A DNA stretch of 64,000 nucleotides from an uncultured Cycloclasticus sp. (GTDB lineage: Bacteria > Pseudomonadota > Gammaproteobacteria > Methylococcales > Cycloclasticaceae), in NCBI GenBank assembly GCA_913057515.1, contig CAJXOJ010000009.1, forward strand, positions 20,287 through 84,286. Reading direction: 5' to 3'. Within the stretch, counting starts at the first letter, position 1. Each line of letters opens with the position of its first letter. Shown here in pieces: positions 49,695 through 58,287 of the stretch. The notes below the pieces were generated by a model. That model searched no databases. It had not been told where the DNA came from and was given only the letters and a program-made list of their open reading frames with translations. The position numbers were made by a program, and so were the translations under genes.

Positions 49695-51290
49695 TTAAGT
49701 TCTAGTGACATCAACAATAATTTTGAGTTTTTGTCCCGGTTTTAAGTATTTTTTATTCAATGTATTCCATCGTTTAAGGTCATCAATAGCTACGTTGAAT
49801 TTTTTTGAAATCAAATATAAAGAATCACCCTGTCGTACGGTATAGCGGACGGTTTGGTTTTTATTAGCAGAGGTCAGATGCGTGCCGGTATTTGGGTTTG
49901 AGTGTTTACTCCAAATAACTAGTTTTTGCCCTATTTTTAAGGTATCTCTAGGGGCCATCGCGTTCCATTTGGCGAGGCGTTGAACATCAACGTCATATTG
50001 TTTGGCGATACGCCAGAATGAGTCACCAGCCTTTACGTGATAGTTAATTTTATAACCCGTACGCGATGTGTTGGTAATGGTTTTTTTACGCATTTTAGCG
50101 CTGCTAGCATATAGGCTATCATTATAATTAGCCGTTGGAATCAGTAGATGTTTGCCGGCCCTTATCAGATGGTTCTTAATCGGGTTAGCTTGTTTTATTT
50201 GTTTGATGGTTGTTCGATAACGCATCGCTATTTGGCCTAATGACTCGCCGCTTTTTATTTTATGGCGTACCCACTTTAAGCGCTGCGAGTCAGGTAAAAC
50301 GGCTAACCTAGTTTTAAACTCGGCTGACTTAGCGGTTGGAATTAATAAATAATGAGGGCCTGTTGGGTTAGTGGCCCATTGATTAAAGGCGGGGTTTAAA
50401 ACATACAATTCTTCAATGCTTATTTCAGCAAGTTCAGCAGCACGTGCAAGATCAATTTGTTTTTTTGTATCAACAGGTTCAAAAAAAGGTTTGTTTGGGA
50501 TGTCTAGCAGCGTTACATTGTATTTTTCTGCGTTGGCCAAAATATGTGCTATTGCGATAAGTTTAGGCACGTAATGTTTGGTTTCCTTTCGTAGGTCCAG
50601 AGCCCAATAATCAGTATCACGCTGTAAACGTTTGTTCTTTCTAATCGCGGATGATACTGATCCGCCACCGGCATTGTATCCAGCTAAGGCAAGAAACCAG
50701 TCATTGTCAAAACGTTTCGACAGCTTTGTAAGATAAGTTAAAGCGGCATTTGTTGAGGCGTACACATCGCGGCGTCCATCATGCCACCACGTTTGCTCTA
50801 AACCAAAGGCGGCCCCAGTTGATGGAATAAACTGCCATAAACCAGCTGCTCGGCCATGTGAATAGGCGAAAGGTTTATAGGCGCTTTCAACAATGGGGAG
50901 TAGTGCTAGTTCACCGGGAATACCACGCTTTTCAACTTCATTAACAATATGAAAGAGGTAAGGCGTTGCATTTTTTTGCACTCGGATAAAGTAATCTGGG
51001 TGCTTGCTATACCAATCGATCTGCGCTTGAATGCGTTCATTATCAACGGTGGGTAATTGGTAGAGTGAAAACAAACGCTGCCATAAATCGTTTGCCTCAA
51101 CGGGTGTTGTTACGTGTGCTTTTTTGGTTTTATTTTCAGCTCGAACAACTGCACCGGTGGCAGCTTTGTTGTTGGAAATGAGGGTGTTTTTTTCGGTCGT
51201 TTTAGCCGGTGATAATGAGCAAGAAACGAGTACTGAAACGCAGGCAAATAAAAAGAACAGTCGGGTTTTATTTGTGATTAAATATTGCAT
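49695..51290 (-). CDS. mltD: Membrane-bound lytic murein transglycosylase D with three LysM domains
   Basis: Outer-membrane lipoprotein that cleaves peptidoglycan glycan strands with formation of anhydromuramic acid, 531 residues. Lipobox CVSVLVSC puts lipid at about Cys24. The Slt domain (about 105-240) has catalytic Glu in LLPIVESAYKPFAYS and AAGLWQFIPSTG. Three LysM modules follow (about 337-385, 413-459, 480-527). Divergent from the methyltransferase gene, in the same neighbourhood as E. coli mltD-yafS-rnhA-dnaQ. Confidence 0.95.
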   Translation of the reverse strand: MQYLITNKTRLFFLFACVSVLVSCSLSPAKTTEKNTLISNNKAATGAVVRAENKTKKAHVTTPVEANDLWQRLFSLYQLPTVDNERIQAQIDWYSKHPDYFIRVQKNATPYLFHIVNEVEKRGIPGELALLPIVESAYKPFAYSHGRAAGLWQFIPSTGAAFGLEQTWWHDGRRDVYASTNAALTYLTKLSKRFDNDWFLALAGYNAGGGSVSSAIRKNKRLQRDTDYWALDLRKETKHYVPKLIAIAHILANAEKYNVTLLDIPNKPFFEPVDTKKQIDLARAAELAEISIEELYVLNPAFNQWATNPTGPHYLLIPTAKSAEFKTRLAVLPDSQRLKWVRHKIKSGESLGQIAMRYRTTIKQIKQANPIKNHLIRAGKHLLIPTANYNDSLYASSAKMRKKTITNTSRTGYKINYHVKAGDSFWRIAKQYDVDVQRLAKWNAMAPRDTLKIGQKLVIWSKHSNPNTGTHLTSANKNQTVRYTVRQGDSLYLISKKFNVAIDDLKRWNTLNKKYLKPGQKLKIIVDVTRT

Positions 51291-51345
51291 TATGTCGAAT
51301 GGGTAATGAAGTCATTTGGTCTTCTAATTATAGTTTGTTTAAACG

Positions 51346-52131
51346 ATGGCAGATAAAAAAAACTCATTTATAGAGGGTAGCGTAGTGCTTCGGCAATGGT
51401 TTGATACGCCTATTGGGCAAGTCTTTCGGCAAGCTGAATCTACCTTGTTAAGTCAAAAGCTGAGTGAAAATTTTCGCGCTGAAGTATTGCAGCTCGACTT
51501 TATAGGTTGGGAAGAAGCGTTTCACGAAGCGATGCGTTTTGCGCATTATACTATTTTAGATCACGATACAGCTGGCGAAACAAAATACACGCGTGTTGTT
51601 GCCGAGGCGGATAGTTTGCCGATTGATACCCATAGTATTGATATTGTTATTATGCCTCACACCTTAGAATTTGATGAAAATCCACATCAAGTGTTACGTG
51701 AAGTTAGCCGGGTTTTAAAACCAGAAGGGATTGTTTTATTAATGGGCTTTAACCCGTGGGCTTTTTGGCATTTACCTAGGTTTTTACCAAAAGTAAAAAG
51801 CACAACGCCTTGGAATGGCCGTTTTATTAGTCACTATAGAGTGCTTGACTGGTTAAGGCTGCTCGACTTTGATATTGAGGTGAGTCAGGGTTGTTGTTTG
51901 TTTCCACTTTATAAAAAAGATACAGCATCCACCGTGCCAACATTTTTTAGGAAAATACTGGCATGGATACCCTTTGTACCCGCAGCATATTTTATAATGG
52001 CCGTTAAGCGTGTATCAGGTGGCACGTCTATTTTTCATTTGCAGAATTTAAAGAAGCGATTTATTTCACCTTTAACAGAACCAGCGACAAAGCAGATACA
52101 TGTTGAAAAAGAAAGTTCAGATTTACACTGA
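51346..52131 (+). CDS. Methyltransferase-domain protein of the mltD-rnhA interval (YafS-like)
   Basis: 261 residues. A weak methyltransferase 11 domain with DIVIMPHTLEFDENPHQVLREVSRVLKPEGIVLL (given here by its ends: DIVIMPHTLEF and RVLKPEG, about 102-130), but the Gly-rich motif I of SAM binding is poorly kept in the preceding segment. The place between mltD and rnhA and the FNPWAFWHL segment identify the YafS group, whose substrate is unknown. The gene overlaps rnhA by 32 bases. Confidence 0.85.
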   Translation: MADKKNSFIEGSVVLRQWFDTPIGQVFRQAESTLLSQKLSENFRAEVLQLDFIGWEEAFHEAMRFAHYTILDHDTAGETKYTRVVAEADSLPIDTHSIDIVIMPHTLEFDENPHQVLREVSRVLKPEGIVLLMGFNPWAFWHLPRFLPKVKSTTPWNGRFISHYRVLDWLRLLDFDIEVSQGCCLFPLYKKDTASTVPTFFRKILAWIPFVPAAYFIMAVKRVSGGTSIFHLQNLKKRFISPLTEPATKQIHVEKESSDLH

Positions 52132-52537
52132 TGGCGCATGCCGTGGAAACCCTGGCGTAGGAGGTTGGGGCGCGAGTTTAAGCTATAACGGTACGCATAA
52201 AGAAATTTATGGTGGTGAACAAGAGACGACGAATAACCGGATGGAGTTAACGGCCGTTATTGAGGCGCTTAGAGTATTAAAAGAACCAAGTGATTTAACG
52301 ATTAATAGTGACTCTAAATATGTGTTAAGCGGTATTAATGAATGGATGCCGAACTGGAAAAAAAGAAATTGGAAAACGGCCAGCCGCAAACCTGTCAAAA
52401 ACGTTGATTTATGGCAGCAGTTAGATGCGCAGATACAGCCACATACGATCAAGTGGGTATGGGTTAAAGGCCATAGTGGAAATCCAGGTAATGATCGAGC
52501 TGATGAGCTAGCCAATATGGGAATTGATGCATTATGA
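52100..52537 (+). CDS. rnhA: Ribonuclease HI
   Basis: Degrades RNA in RNA-DNA hybrids, 145 residues. Catalytic residues Asp11 (YTDGACRGNPG), Glu49 (RMELTAV), Asp71 (INSDSKYV), Asp135 (RADELA) and His125 (KGHSGN). The handle region with WKKRNWKT is present. The start is inside the methyltransferase gene; the stop overlaps dnaQ (ATGA). Confidence 0.97.
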   Translation: MLKKKVQIYTDGACRGNPGVGGWGASLSYNGTHKEIYGGEQETTNNRMELTAVIEALRVLKEPSDLTINSDSKYVLSGINEWMPNWKKRNWKTASRKPVKNVDLWQQLDAQIQPHTIKWVWVKGHSGNPGNDRADELANMGIDAL

Positions 52538-53247
52538 GACAGATTATCCTTGATACGGAAACAACTGGACTGGAACCTAAACAAGGGCATCGAATTATTG
52601 AGGTGGGCTGTGTTGAGTTAATCAATAGACGTCTGACCGGTAATAACTTTCATTATTACTTGAACCCACAACGAGAAATTGATGAAGGTGCGGTTGAAGT
52701 TCACGGTTTAACAACGGAATTTTTAGCGGACAAGCCTTTATATGAAGAGATTGCAGAGGAGTTATTCAATTACTTAGAAGGCGCAGAAGTAGTGATTCAT
52801 AATGCTGCATTTGATGTTGGCTTTATCAATCATGAGTATCGACTAATGGGCTCTTCCCACGCGGACATGGGCTCTTGGTGTGAGATTACCGACTCCCTAC
52901 ATATGGCGAGGAAAATGTTTCCCGGCCAACGTAACAGCTTAGATGCACTTTGTAAGCGATATGAAATAGATAATAGCCAACGTACCTTACATGGTGCGTT
53001 ACTCGATGCTGAAATTCTAGCTGATGTGTATTTGATGATGACAGGGGGGCAAAAATCCCTGTTTGAAGAAGAGCATTCAACCGCTGCAGCATTCAAGCCG
53101 AAGGCATTTGATGTAAACCGTCCTTCTCTACCGGTTATTAAAGCAAATGATTACGAATTAAAAGACCATTTTCAGCGTATTGAAGCGATTAAAAAAGCAT
53201 CAGGTGGTGAGTGTGTTTGGGATAGAGTGGATCAGCCGGCGGAATAA
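52534..53247 (+). CDS. dnaQ: DNA polymerase III epsilon subunit (3'-5' exonuclease)
   Basis: Proofreading subunit, 237 residues, DEDDh family. ExoI LDTETTGLEP (Asp7, Glu9), ExoII HNAAFDVGFINHE (about 89-101), ExoIII HGALLDAEILADVYL (about 152-166). The C-terminal tail carries the usual polymerase-binding extension. Translationally coupled to rnhA, on the same strand, whereas E. coli has them divergent. Confidence 0.96.
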   Translation: MRQIILDTETTGLEPKQGHRIIEVGCVELINRRLTGNNFHYYLNPQREIDEGAVEVHGLTTEFLADKPLYEEIAEELFNYLEGAEVVIHNAAFDVGFINHEYRLMGSSHADMGSWCEITDSLHMARKMFPGQRNSLDALCKRYEIDNSQRTLHGALLDAEILADVYLMMTGGQKSLFEEEHSTAAAFKPKAFDVNRPSLPVIKANDYELKDHFQRIEAIKKASGGECVWDRVDQPAE

Positions 53248-53281
53248 AAAAATTATCTATAAATGTCCAAAATACTTGCGT

Positions 53282-53346
53282 AGCTTGAGTGTTTGCTTAA
53301 TAGATGCTCAAGCTTAATACGCTTCTCCTTAAGAGTGTTTGTTTAA
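53282..53346. repeat. Inverted and direct repeats in the dnaQ-gltX gap
   Basis: An 8-bp inverted repeat AGCTTGAG (53282-53289) / CTCAAGCT (53307-53314), and a 14-base direct repeat GAGTGTTTGCTTAA (53287-53300) recurring as GAGTGTTTGTTTAA (53333-53346). No T-run. Function unknown; they lie between the dnaQ stop and the gltX start. Confidence 0.45.
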
Positions 53347-53504
53347 CTAAAACGAGATAGTTATCCTCGTGGCCTTCGTATATTAAAGAAGGCGCAAAAA
53401 ATGTTGATTAAGTGGAGCAGTTTTAGTGGAAGAGGGCTATTGAATAACCCAGCCGTTGTTAGTTTTTGTTAAAATGTCGCTTTTTTAATACCTGGTAATT
53501 ATAA

Positions 53505-54923
53505 ATGACGGTTCGTACACGATTTGCTCCAAGCCCCACAGGATATTTACATGTTGGAGGTGCAAGAACAGCTTTGTTCTCTTGGCTATATGCAAAAAAA
53601 ACCAATGGACAATTTGTTTTAAGAATTGAAGATACTGATCGCGAAAGGTCAACAGACGCATCAGTTCAAGCCATTTTTGACGGCATGGAGTGGTTGGGCT
53701 TATCGCACGATGAAGGGCCTTTCTTTCAAACTGATCGCTTTCCACGTTATTTAGAAATTATTCAGCAAATGCTTGATCAAGGTGATGCTTATCATTGTTA
53801 TTGCTCAGCAGAAGAGGTTGAAGCAATGCGTGAAGAGCAGCGAGCCAATAAGCAAAAACCGAGATACAACGGTAAGTGTCGGCATCGTACAGAAGTGGTG
53901 GAGGGTGTGTCGCCAGTGGTACGCTTTAAAAACCCTGAAACGGGTGCGGTGGTTTTCAATGATTTAGTGCGTGGCGAAATCTCTATCGCTAACGAAGAAC
54001 TAGATGACCTGATCATTGCAAGATCAGATGGAACGCCAACCTATAACCTAACCGTTGTGGTGGATGATATTGATATGAATATGACGCATATTATTCGTGG
54101 TGATGATCATATTAATAACACACCACGTCAAATTAATATCATGACAGCCTTGGGGGCAAAGATACCGCTTTTCGCGCATGTACCAATGATTCTTGGTGAC
54201 GATGGTGCGCGTTTATCTAAACGGCATGGGGCGGTCAGTGTCATGCAATACCGTGATGATGGCTTTCTACCAGAAGCCTTGTTGAATTACTTAGTGCGCT
54301 TGGGTTGGTCACATGGTGATAAGGAGCTGTTTACGCGTGATGAAATGATCGAGCTGTTTGATATAAAAGATGTGAACAGAACGGCATCGGCTTTTAATAC
54401 AGAGAAGCTATTATGGATTAATCAGCAATACATCATGAGTAGTGAGCCTCAGCAACTGGTAGCACCTTTGACTGACCAACTAATAGCGCTAGGTTGCGAT
54501 GTGGAAAATGGCCCTTCGATCATTGAGATTGTAAAAACACAGCAAGAGCGTGCTAAAACATTGAAGGAAATGGCTGAGAAAAGCTTAATGTTTTATAACG
54601 ATTATGAGGAATTTGATGACAAGGCGGCAAAAAAGAATTTAAAACAAGCGGGTCTAGAGCCACTAGAATTATTACTCACTAAATTTGAAGTATTAGATGA
54701 CTGGTCAAAGGAACCGTTGCATCAGGTTATTTTAGATACCGCTGAAACCTTAGATTTAAAACTGGGTAAGGTCGCTCAACCTTTACGTGTCTCACTATCA
54801 GGAACGTCAGTTTCACCCGCATTAGATGCGACTCTTTTTCTACTAGGAAAAGAGACATGTTTAAAAAACATTAAAAAAGGAATAAATTACATAAAAAATA
54901 GAATTCTTCTGCAAGAAAGCTAG
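53505..54923 (+). CDS. gltX: Glutamate-tRNA ligase
   Basis: Charges tRNA-Glu with glutamate, 472 residues, full length. Class I HIGH-type motif PTGYLHVGG (about 10-18) and KMSKS-type motif RLSKRHG (about 236-242). Zinc-type Cys residues are seen in CYCSAEE and KCRH (Cys100, Cys102, Cys127), as in many bacterial GluRS. The stop codon overlaps the promoter of two tRNA genes, one of which is a tRNA-Glu, its own substrate. Confidence 0.97.
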   Translation: MTVRTRFAPSPTGYLHVGGARTALFSWLYAKKTNGQFVLRIEDTDRERSTDASVQAIFDGMEWLGLSHDEGPFFQTDRFPRYLEIIQQMLDQGDAYHCYCSAEEVEAMREEQRANKQKPRYNGKCRHRTEVVEGVSPVVRFKNPETGAVVFNDLVRGEISIANEELDDLIIARSDGTPTYNLTVVVDDIDMNMTHIIRGDDHINNTPRQINIMTALGAKIPLFAHVPMILGDDGARLSKRHGAVSVMQYRDDGFLPEALLNYLVRLGWSHGDKELFTRDEMIELFDIKDVNRTASAFNTEKLLWINQQYIMSSEPQQLVAPLTDQLIALGCDVENGPSIIEIVKTQQERAKTLKEMAEKSLMFYNDYEEFDDKAAKKNLKQAGLEPLELLLTKFEVLDDWSKEPLHQVILDTAETLDLKLGKVAQPLRVSLSGTSVSPALDATLFLLGKETCLKNIKKGINYIKNRILLQES

Positions 54924-54949
54924 ACACCTAGTTCATCATTCAGTACAAT
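54921..54949 (+). promoter_or_regulatory. Promoter of the tRNA-Ala/tRNA-Glu genes
   Basis: -35 TAGACA (5 of 6 bases, overlapping the gltX stop), exactly 17 bases, -10 TACAAT (5 of 6), then a GC-rich stretch CGCGTCC that looks like a stringent-response discriminator, common for stable RNA promoters. Confidence 0.7.
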
Positions 54950-54965
54950 TCGCGTCCTGCCAAGA

Positions 54966-55041
54966 GGGGCCATAGCTCAGCTGGGAGAGCGCAACACTGG
55001 CAGTGTTGAGGTCAGCGGTTCGATCCCGCTTGGCTCCACCA
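54966..55041 (+). tRNA. tRNA-Ala (anticodon GGC)
   Basis: 76 bases with encoded CCA. Acceptor GGGGCCA / TGGCTCC (one G-T wobble), anticodon loop CTGGCAG between CAACA and TGTTG, T-arm AGCGGTTCGATCCCGCT. Confidence 0.97.
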
Positions 55042-55097
55042 TTTTTTTGGTGATAAAGTGATTTAGACGATTCACTTTTGTAGTAAATATAGACTTA

Positions 55098-55173
55098 GTC
55101 CCCATCGTCTAGAGGCCTAGGACACCGCCCTTTCACGGCGGTAACAGGGGTTCGAACCCCCTTGGGGACGCCA
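55098..55173 (+). tRNA. tRNA-Glu (anticodon UUC)
   Basis: 76 bases with encoded CCA. Acceptor GTCCCCA / TGGGGAC with G discriminator, anticodon loop CTTTCAC between CCGCC and GGCGG, T-arm AGGGGTTCGAACCCCCT. A terminator follows directly. Confidence 0.97.
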
Positions 55174-55180
55174 TTAAATA

Positions 55181-55207
55181 AACCGCTTACATTTGTAAGC
55201 GGTTTTT
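55181..55207 (+). terminator. Intrinsic terminator after tRNA-Glu
   Basis: Ten-base perfect stem AACCGCTTAC / GTAAGCGGTT, 4-base loop, then T's. Confidence 0.88.
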
Positions 55208-55841
55208 TTATGTCTGTGTCAAAGATAGGGGGTAATTAGCTTAATGATTTCGTTGAAATAATTAGTTGGAGGTTTGTTTGTAATCATAAAGAGCTTCTCT
55301 TCTTGTTGTTTGTGGAAAAGGTGGGGGATACCTATTGGTTAACAGACGTTTTCATGAAAAAGCCGCTTATTTTTTTTAAATTTTTTTTCTTTCAGTTGAC
55401 TTTTAGATGAAGTCAGTAAACCAGTTTTATTGATGTTTGTGTCTTCGTCATATCAAAAAATATACCTATGACGTGGTGTTTTTGGGTACGTTAAAAGAGT
55501 ATTATGCTGCAGTGCATGAGTGGCTAAGGAAAGGTTTTCGCTTGTCGGCTGATTTTTATCAAATACTTGATGTGCGTCAGTATTTTTCATACCTTTCGTT
55601 TTGTTTTTTCAAGCTCAACTATACTTAAATTAAATGAGTTAATGATCAAATGTAGTTCGGAGGAATCCATAATGTATTTGGCTTAATTGGGTGCGCGGGC
55701 GGTTGTTTAATTGAAAAGCCTTTAATGCTGGAATTGAATAATCGATAAAATATTAGTTAATACGGCCTCTTTAAAGGCTGGGTTAATGGACTGCTAGTGA
55801 TAGATGAAGAGTAGCTAAATAAGGATAGGGAAGAGTAATAA
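55208..55841. other. Long non-coding gap before the exopolysaccharide locus
   Basis: 634 AT-rich bases with no convincing gene. A 63-codon TTG-started frame at 55437-55628 has no ribosome site and no recognisable product. Noted in it: an inverted repeat TGACTT/AAGTCA (55397-55415), a GGAGGA site followed by a four-codon ORF (ATG at 55672), and GG-N10-GC at 55781-55794, which is a poor match to a sigma-54 promoter. It probably holds the promoter of the polysaccharide genes. Confidence 0.5.
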
Positions 55842-57251
55842 GTGAAGCGACAAGGCAAAATTAGACAGTACGATACTAAAATTAACGCTATTGCACGTTT
55901 AGCAGATAGTGCCATTATTTTTTTAACGTTTTTATCTATTATCAACCTATTAGCTGTTGAATGGATACCGTTGTATTTGCCCGTTGTGCTTATTTCGGTG
56001 GTGCTGTTCAACTTTTTTGCAGAATCACAAGATGCTTATAGGTCTTGGAGGGGAACCGGTATTCGCGCAGAAGTAAGTGCAGTCTTGTTTTCTTGGTTGA
56101 TGACAGTATTTGTTTTATTCTTGTTAGACTCATTACTGTTTAAAACTGGCCTCTACTATGCCTCAATAGTACGTGCTTGGATAGTGATTGTCCCAATTCA
56201 ATTGATTGCATGGCATGGGGCTGTTCGCGTTACGCTTAGCTACATAAGATCTAAAGGACATAATACTCGTCAGGTGGCTATTGTTGGAGCAACACCATTA
56301 GGTGTCAGATTAAAGGAAAGTTTCCAAAATATGGATTGGAGTGGGCTTAAGTTTATTGGTTACTATGACGATCGAGTAGATATATCGTCTGATAGGCGGC
56401 TCGGCGGAAAGGGCGTTGAAGTTATTGGCGGAATGGAACAATTAATAAGAGATTGTAAGAGAGGTGCGGTTGATGCAGTTTATATTACGATTTCCATGTC
56501 TGCAGAGAAAAGAATTAAAGCAATAACAGAACGATTGGCTGATAGCACGGCATCTGTTTACTTTGTGCCTGACATGTTTACCTTTAACCTTCTTAATTCG
56601 CGCTGGGTTGATTATCAGGGTGTTACGGCGATTAGTATTTACGAAACACCCTTTGCGGGGCTGGATAGTTTACTAAAGCGTATAGAAGATATTGTTTTGA
56701 GTATTATTATTCTTACGTTAATAGCACCAATAATGTTAGTTATAGCCCTAATAATAAAGCTAACTTCCCCTGGCCCTGTGCTGTTTAGGCAAACACGCTA
56801 TGGTGTAGACGGGGGTAAAATTAAAGTCTGGAAGTTTCGTTCAATGACAACCCAAGATAATGGCGAGCATATACAGCAAGCGAAAAAAGGTGATGCGCGT
56901 ATTACACCTTTTGGTGCTTTTATTCGTAAAACATCGCTTGATGAATTGCCACAGTTTTTTAATGCGTTAAAAGGTACCATGTCAATTGTTGGCCCGAGAC
57001 CACATGCGGTTGCTCATAACGAAGAGTATCGAGAAAAAATTCAGGGTTATATGCTTAGGCATAAAGTAAAGCCAGGTATTACCGGTTTAGCGCAAATAAA
57101 AGGCTTTAGAGGAGAAACAGATACCCTGGATAAAATGGAAGGCCGTATTCATTATGACCTTAAATATATTCAAACATGGACAATAGGGTTAGATTTAAAA
57201 ATTATATTCCTAACTATATTTAAGGGTTTTGTTAATAAAAATGCATATTAA
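55842..57251 (+). CDS. Initiating sugar transferase: undecaprenyl-phosphate hexose-1-phosphate transferase (EpsB/WcaJ type)
   Basis: Starts exopolysaccharide repeat units by moving a sugar phosphate to undecaprenyl phosphate at the inner membrane. 469 residues, GTG start with GGGAAG upstream. Four N-terminal helices, a CoA-binding-like Rossmann domain (VAIVGATPLGVRLKES, about 142-157), a further helix (about 285-308) and the C-terminal sugar-transferase domain with WKFRSM (about 329-334), TSLDELPQ, GPRPHA and VKPGITGLAQ. First gene of the XrtA-type locus, separated from the next by a regulated leader. The sugar is probably glucose (inference from WcaJ-like proteins). Confidence 0.93.
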   Translation: MKRQGKIRQYDTKINAIARLADSAIIFLTFLSIINLLAVEWIPLYLPVVLISVVLFNFFAESQDAYRSWRGTGIRAEVSAVLFSWLMTVFVLFLLDSLLFKTGLYYASIVRAWIVIVPIQLIAWHGAVRVTLSYIRSKGHNTRQVAIVGATPLGVRLKESFQNMDWSGLKFIGYYDDRVDISSDRRLGGKGVEVIGGMEQLIRDCKRGAVDAVYITISMSAEKRIKAITERLADSTASVYFVPDMFTFNLLNSRWVDYQGVTAISIYETPFAGLDSLLKRIEDIVLSIIILTLIAPIMLVIALIIKLTSPGPVLFRQTRYGVDGGKIKVWKFRSMTTQDNGEHIQQAKKGDARITPFGAFIRKTSLDELPQFFNALKGTMSIVGPRPHAVAHNEEYREKIQGYMLRHKVKPGITGLAQIKGFRGETDTLDKMEGRIHYDLKYIQTWTIGLDLKIIFLTIFKGFVNKNAY

Positions 57252-57359
57252 TTATTGTGATAACAAAAAAAACTAACACCCAATAAATTATAGGAATATA
57301 ATAAACACACTAATTACATTGTTATTAATGCTAGAAAGTATGATTTTACGATGAAATTA

Positions 57360-57371
57360 GTACCAAGGTAC
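57360..57371. promoter_or_regulatory. Perfect 12-bp palindrome upstream of the riboswitch
   Basis: GTACC-AA-GGTAC, about 110 bases before the sugar-transferase-to-PEP-CTERM leader RNA and just before a possible -10 (TACAAT, 57369-57374). A candidate operator; nothing identifies the regulator. Confidence 0.3.
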
Positions 57372-57463
57372 AATAGGCAGCTTGTTAGTTATTGCTTATT
57401 ATGAATTTGTCTTTACGGTTTTTTTAGTTTGTAAAGGCAGTTAACGGCCATAAACTTAATGAA

Positions 57464-57563
57464 AAGTGAGTGGTTTTTTAGGCCAAACTTGGTGTGAACC
57501 AGGGACGGAAAGTCACAGATCTTTAATGCATGCAACTCTAAAGATGGCTGGGCTACATTACTT
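57464..57563 (+). ncRNA. Cyclic-di-GMP-I (GEMM-I) riboswitch in the leader of the PEP-CTERM gene
   Basis: All GEMM-I parts are present. P1: AAGTGAGTGG (57464-57473) pairs with CTAC-A-TTACTT (57553-57563), one bulged A. Then AGGCCAAAC, a stem CTTGGT / ACCAGG closed by the GNRA tetraloop GTGA, and GGGACGGAAAG. A second arm has GATCTTTA / TAAAGAT with ATGCAACT in the loop, and the 3' block GGCTGGGCTAC. From memory, the Vibrio Vc2 aptamer has GGGC and GACGC where this one has GGCC and GACGG, a compensatory change of one pair. The aptamer ends 8 bases before the Shine-Dalgarno (AAAAGGA, about 57570-57576) of the PEP-CTERM gene, with no terminator hairpin between, so translational control is more likely than attenuation. 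Confidence 0.85.
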
Positions 57564-57582
57564 AAATTTAAAAGGAAAAATT

Positions 57583-58179
57583 ATGAAAAAAGTAATGTTT
57601 TTAGTAGTAGGGATGATGTTTGCTTCAAGTGTTAACGCAGCATCAGTAAATTTTTATAATTCGTTAGCCACATTTGAGGCGACTCACTTCAGTGGTAGTC
57701 TTGAGCAATTTGAAGATGCTACATTGAATGCTGGTTTATCCATTACTTCAAGTAATAGTAGTGTATCTTACAGTGGTGGTGTAATGCATGATCGATTAAC
57801 TAGATCATCAGGTAATAGTACTACGTTTGAATTTGGTAGTGCTGTAAATGCATTTGGTGGAATATTTGATTTAGGAGTAGCTGGGTTTGGCCAGGGGATA
57901 GAGTTTACTATCCAGGCTTTTCAAGGTTCCTCAGAGGTTCTTTCTCAGCAATTCACAGGTAATGGTTTTTTTGGGTTTATAACTGATGCATCTAACTTAT
58001 TTAATAAGGTGATCTTTACAGCCGGTTCTTCTTCTGGTTCAGCTGAAACTTATACTCTTGATGACTTGCATTATGGGTTGCATACAGCAGCAGTACCTGT
58101 TCCTGCAGCATTATTCTTGTTTGCTCCAGCATTACTAGGCTTCTTAGGCTTACGTCGTAAAGCAGCGGTAGCGGCATAA
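57583..58179 (+). CDS. PEP-CTERM sorting-domain protein
   Basis: Exported protein processed by an exosortase. 198 residues from the ATG at 57583; a longer frame from 57466 would run through the riboswitch and is rejected. Signal peptide ending near VNA (about 19). The middle is Ser/Gly-rich, beta-type and without Cys. The C-terminal sorting signal is VPVPAALFLFAP, a hydrophobic segment, then LRRK (about 171-193), the usual Pro-containing motif, helix and basic cluster. It lies inside the XrtA polysaccharide locus and behind a c-di-GMP riboswitch, so a biofilm-matrix role is likely (inference). Confidence 0.9.
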   Translation: MKKVMFLVVGMMFASSVNAASVNFYNSLATFEATHFSGSLEQFEDATLNAGLSITSSNSSVSYSGGVMHDRLTRSSGNSTTFEFGSAVNAFGGIFDLGVAGFGQGIEFTIQAFQGSSEVLSQQFTGNGFFGFITDASNLFNKVIFTAGSSSGSAETYTLDDLHYGLHTAAVPVPAALFLFAPALLGFLGLRRKAAVAA

Positions 58180-58213
58180 GTTGTAGATAGTGAGTTAACA
58201 AGCTTGTTAGTTT

Positions 58214-58241
58214 AAAAAGGGAGCTTTGCTCCCTTTTTTTT
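58214..58241 (+). terminator. Intrinsic terminator after the PEP-CTERM gene
   Basis: Eleven-base stem AAAAAGGGAGC / GCTCCCTTTTT, 3-base loop, more T's. It isolates the PEP-CTERM gene from the export genes, which need their own promoter (TATACT at about 58251-58256 is a candidate -10). Confidence 0.88.
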
Positions 58242-58287
58242 ATATCTAGGTTATACTCAATAAAAACTAATAGATAGGGAGTTCTAC

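Noticed and set aside
55437..55628. 63-codon ORF before the polysaccharide locus
   Set aside because: TTG start, no ribosome site, no recognisable product; treated as non-coding.
55781..55794. Possible sigma-54 promoter before the sugar transferase
   Set aside because: Only the GG-N10-GC spacing fits; the rest of the consensus does not.
57466..57582. Upstream extension of the PEP-CTERM frame to 57466
   Set aside because: It would translate the riboswitch aptamer; the ATG at 57583 has a good ribosome site and begins a proper signal peptide.
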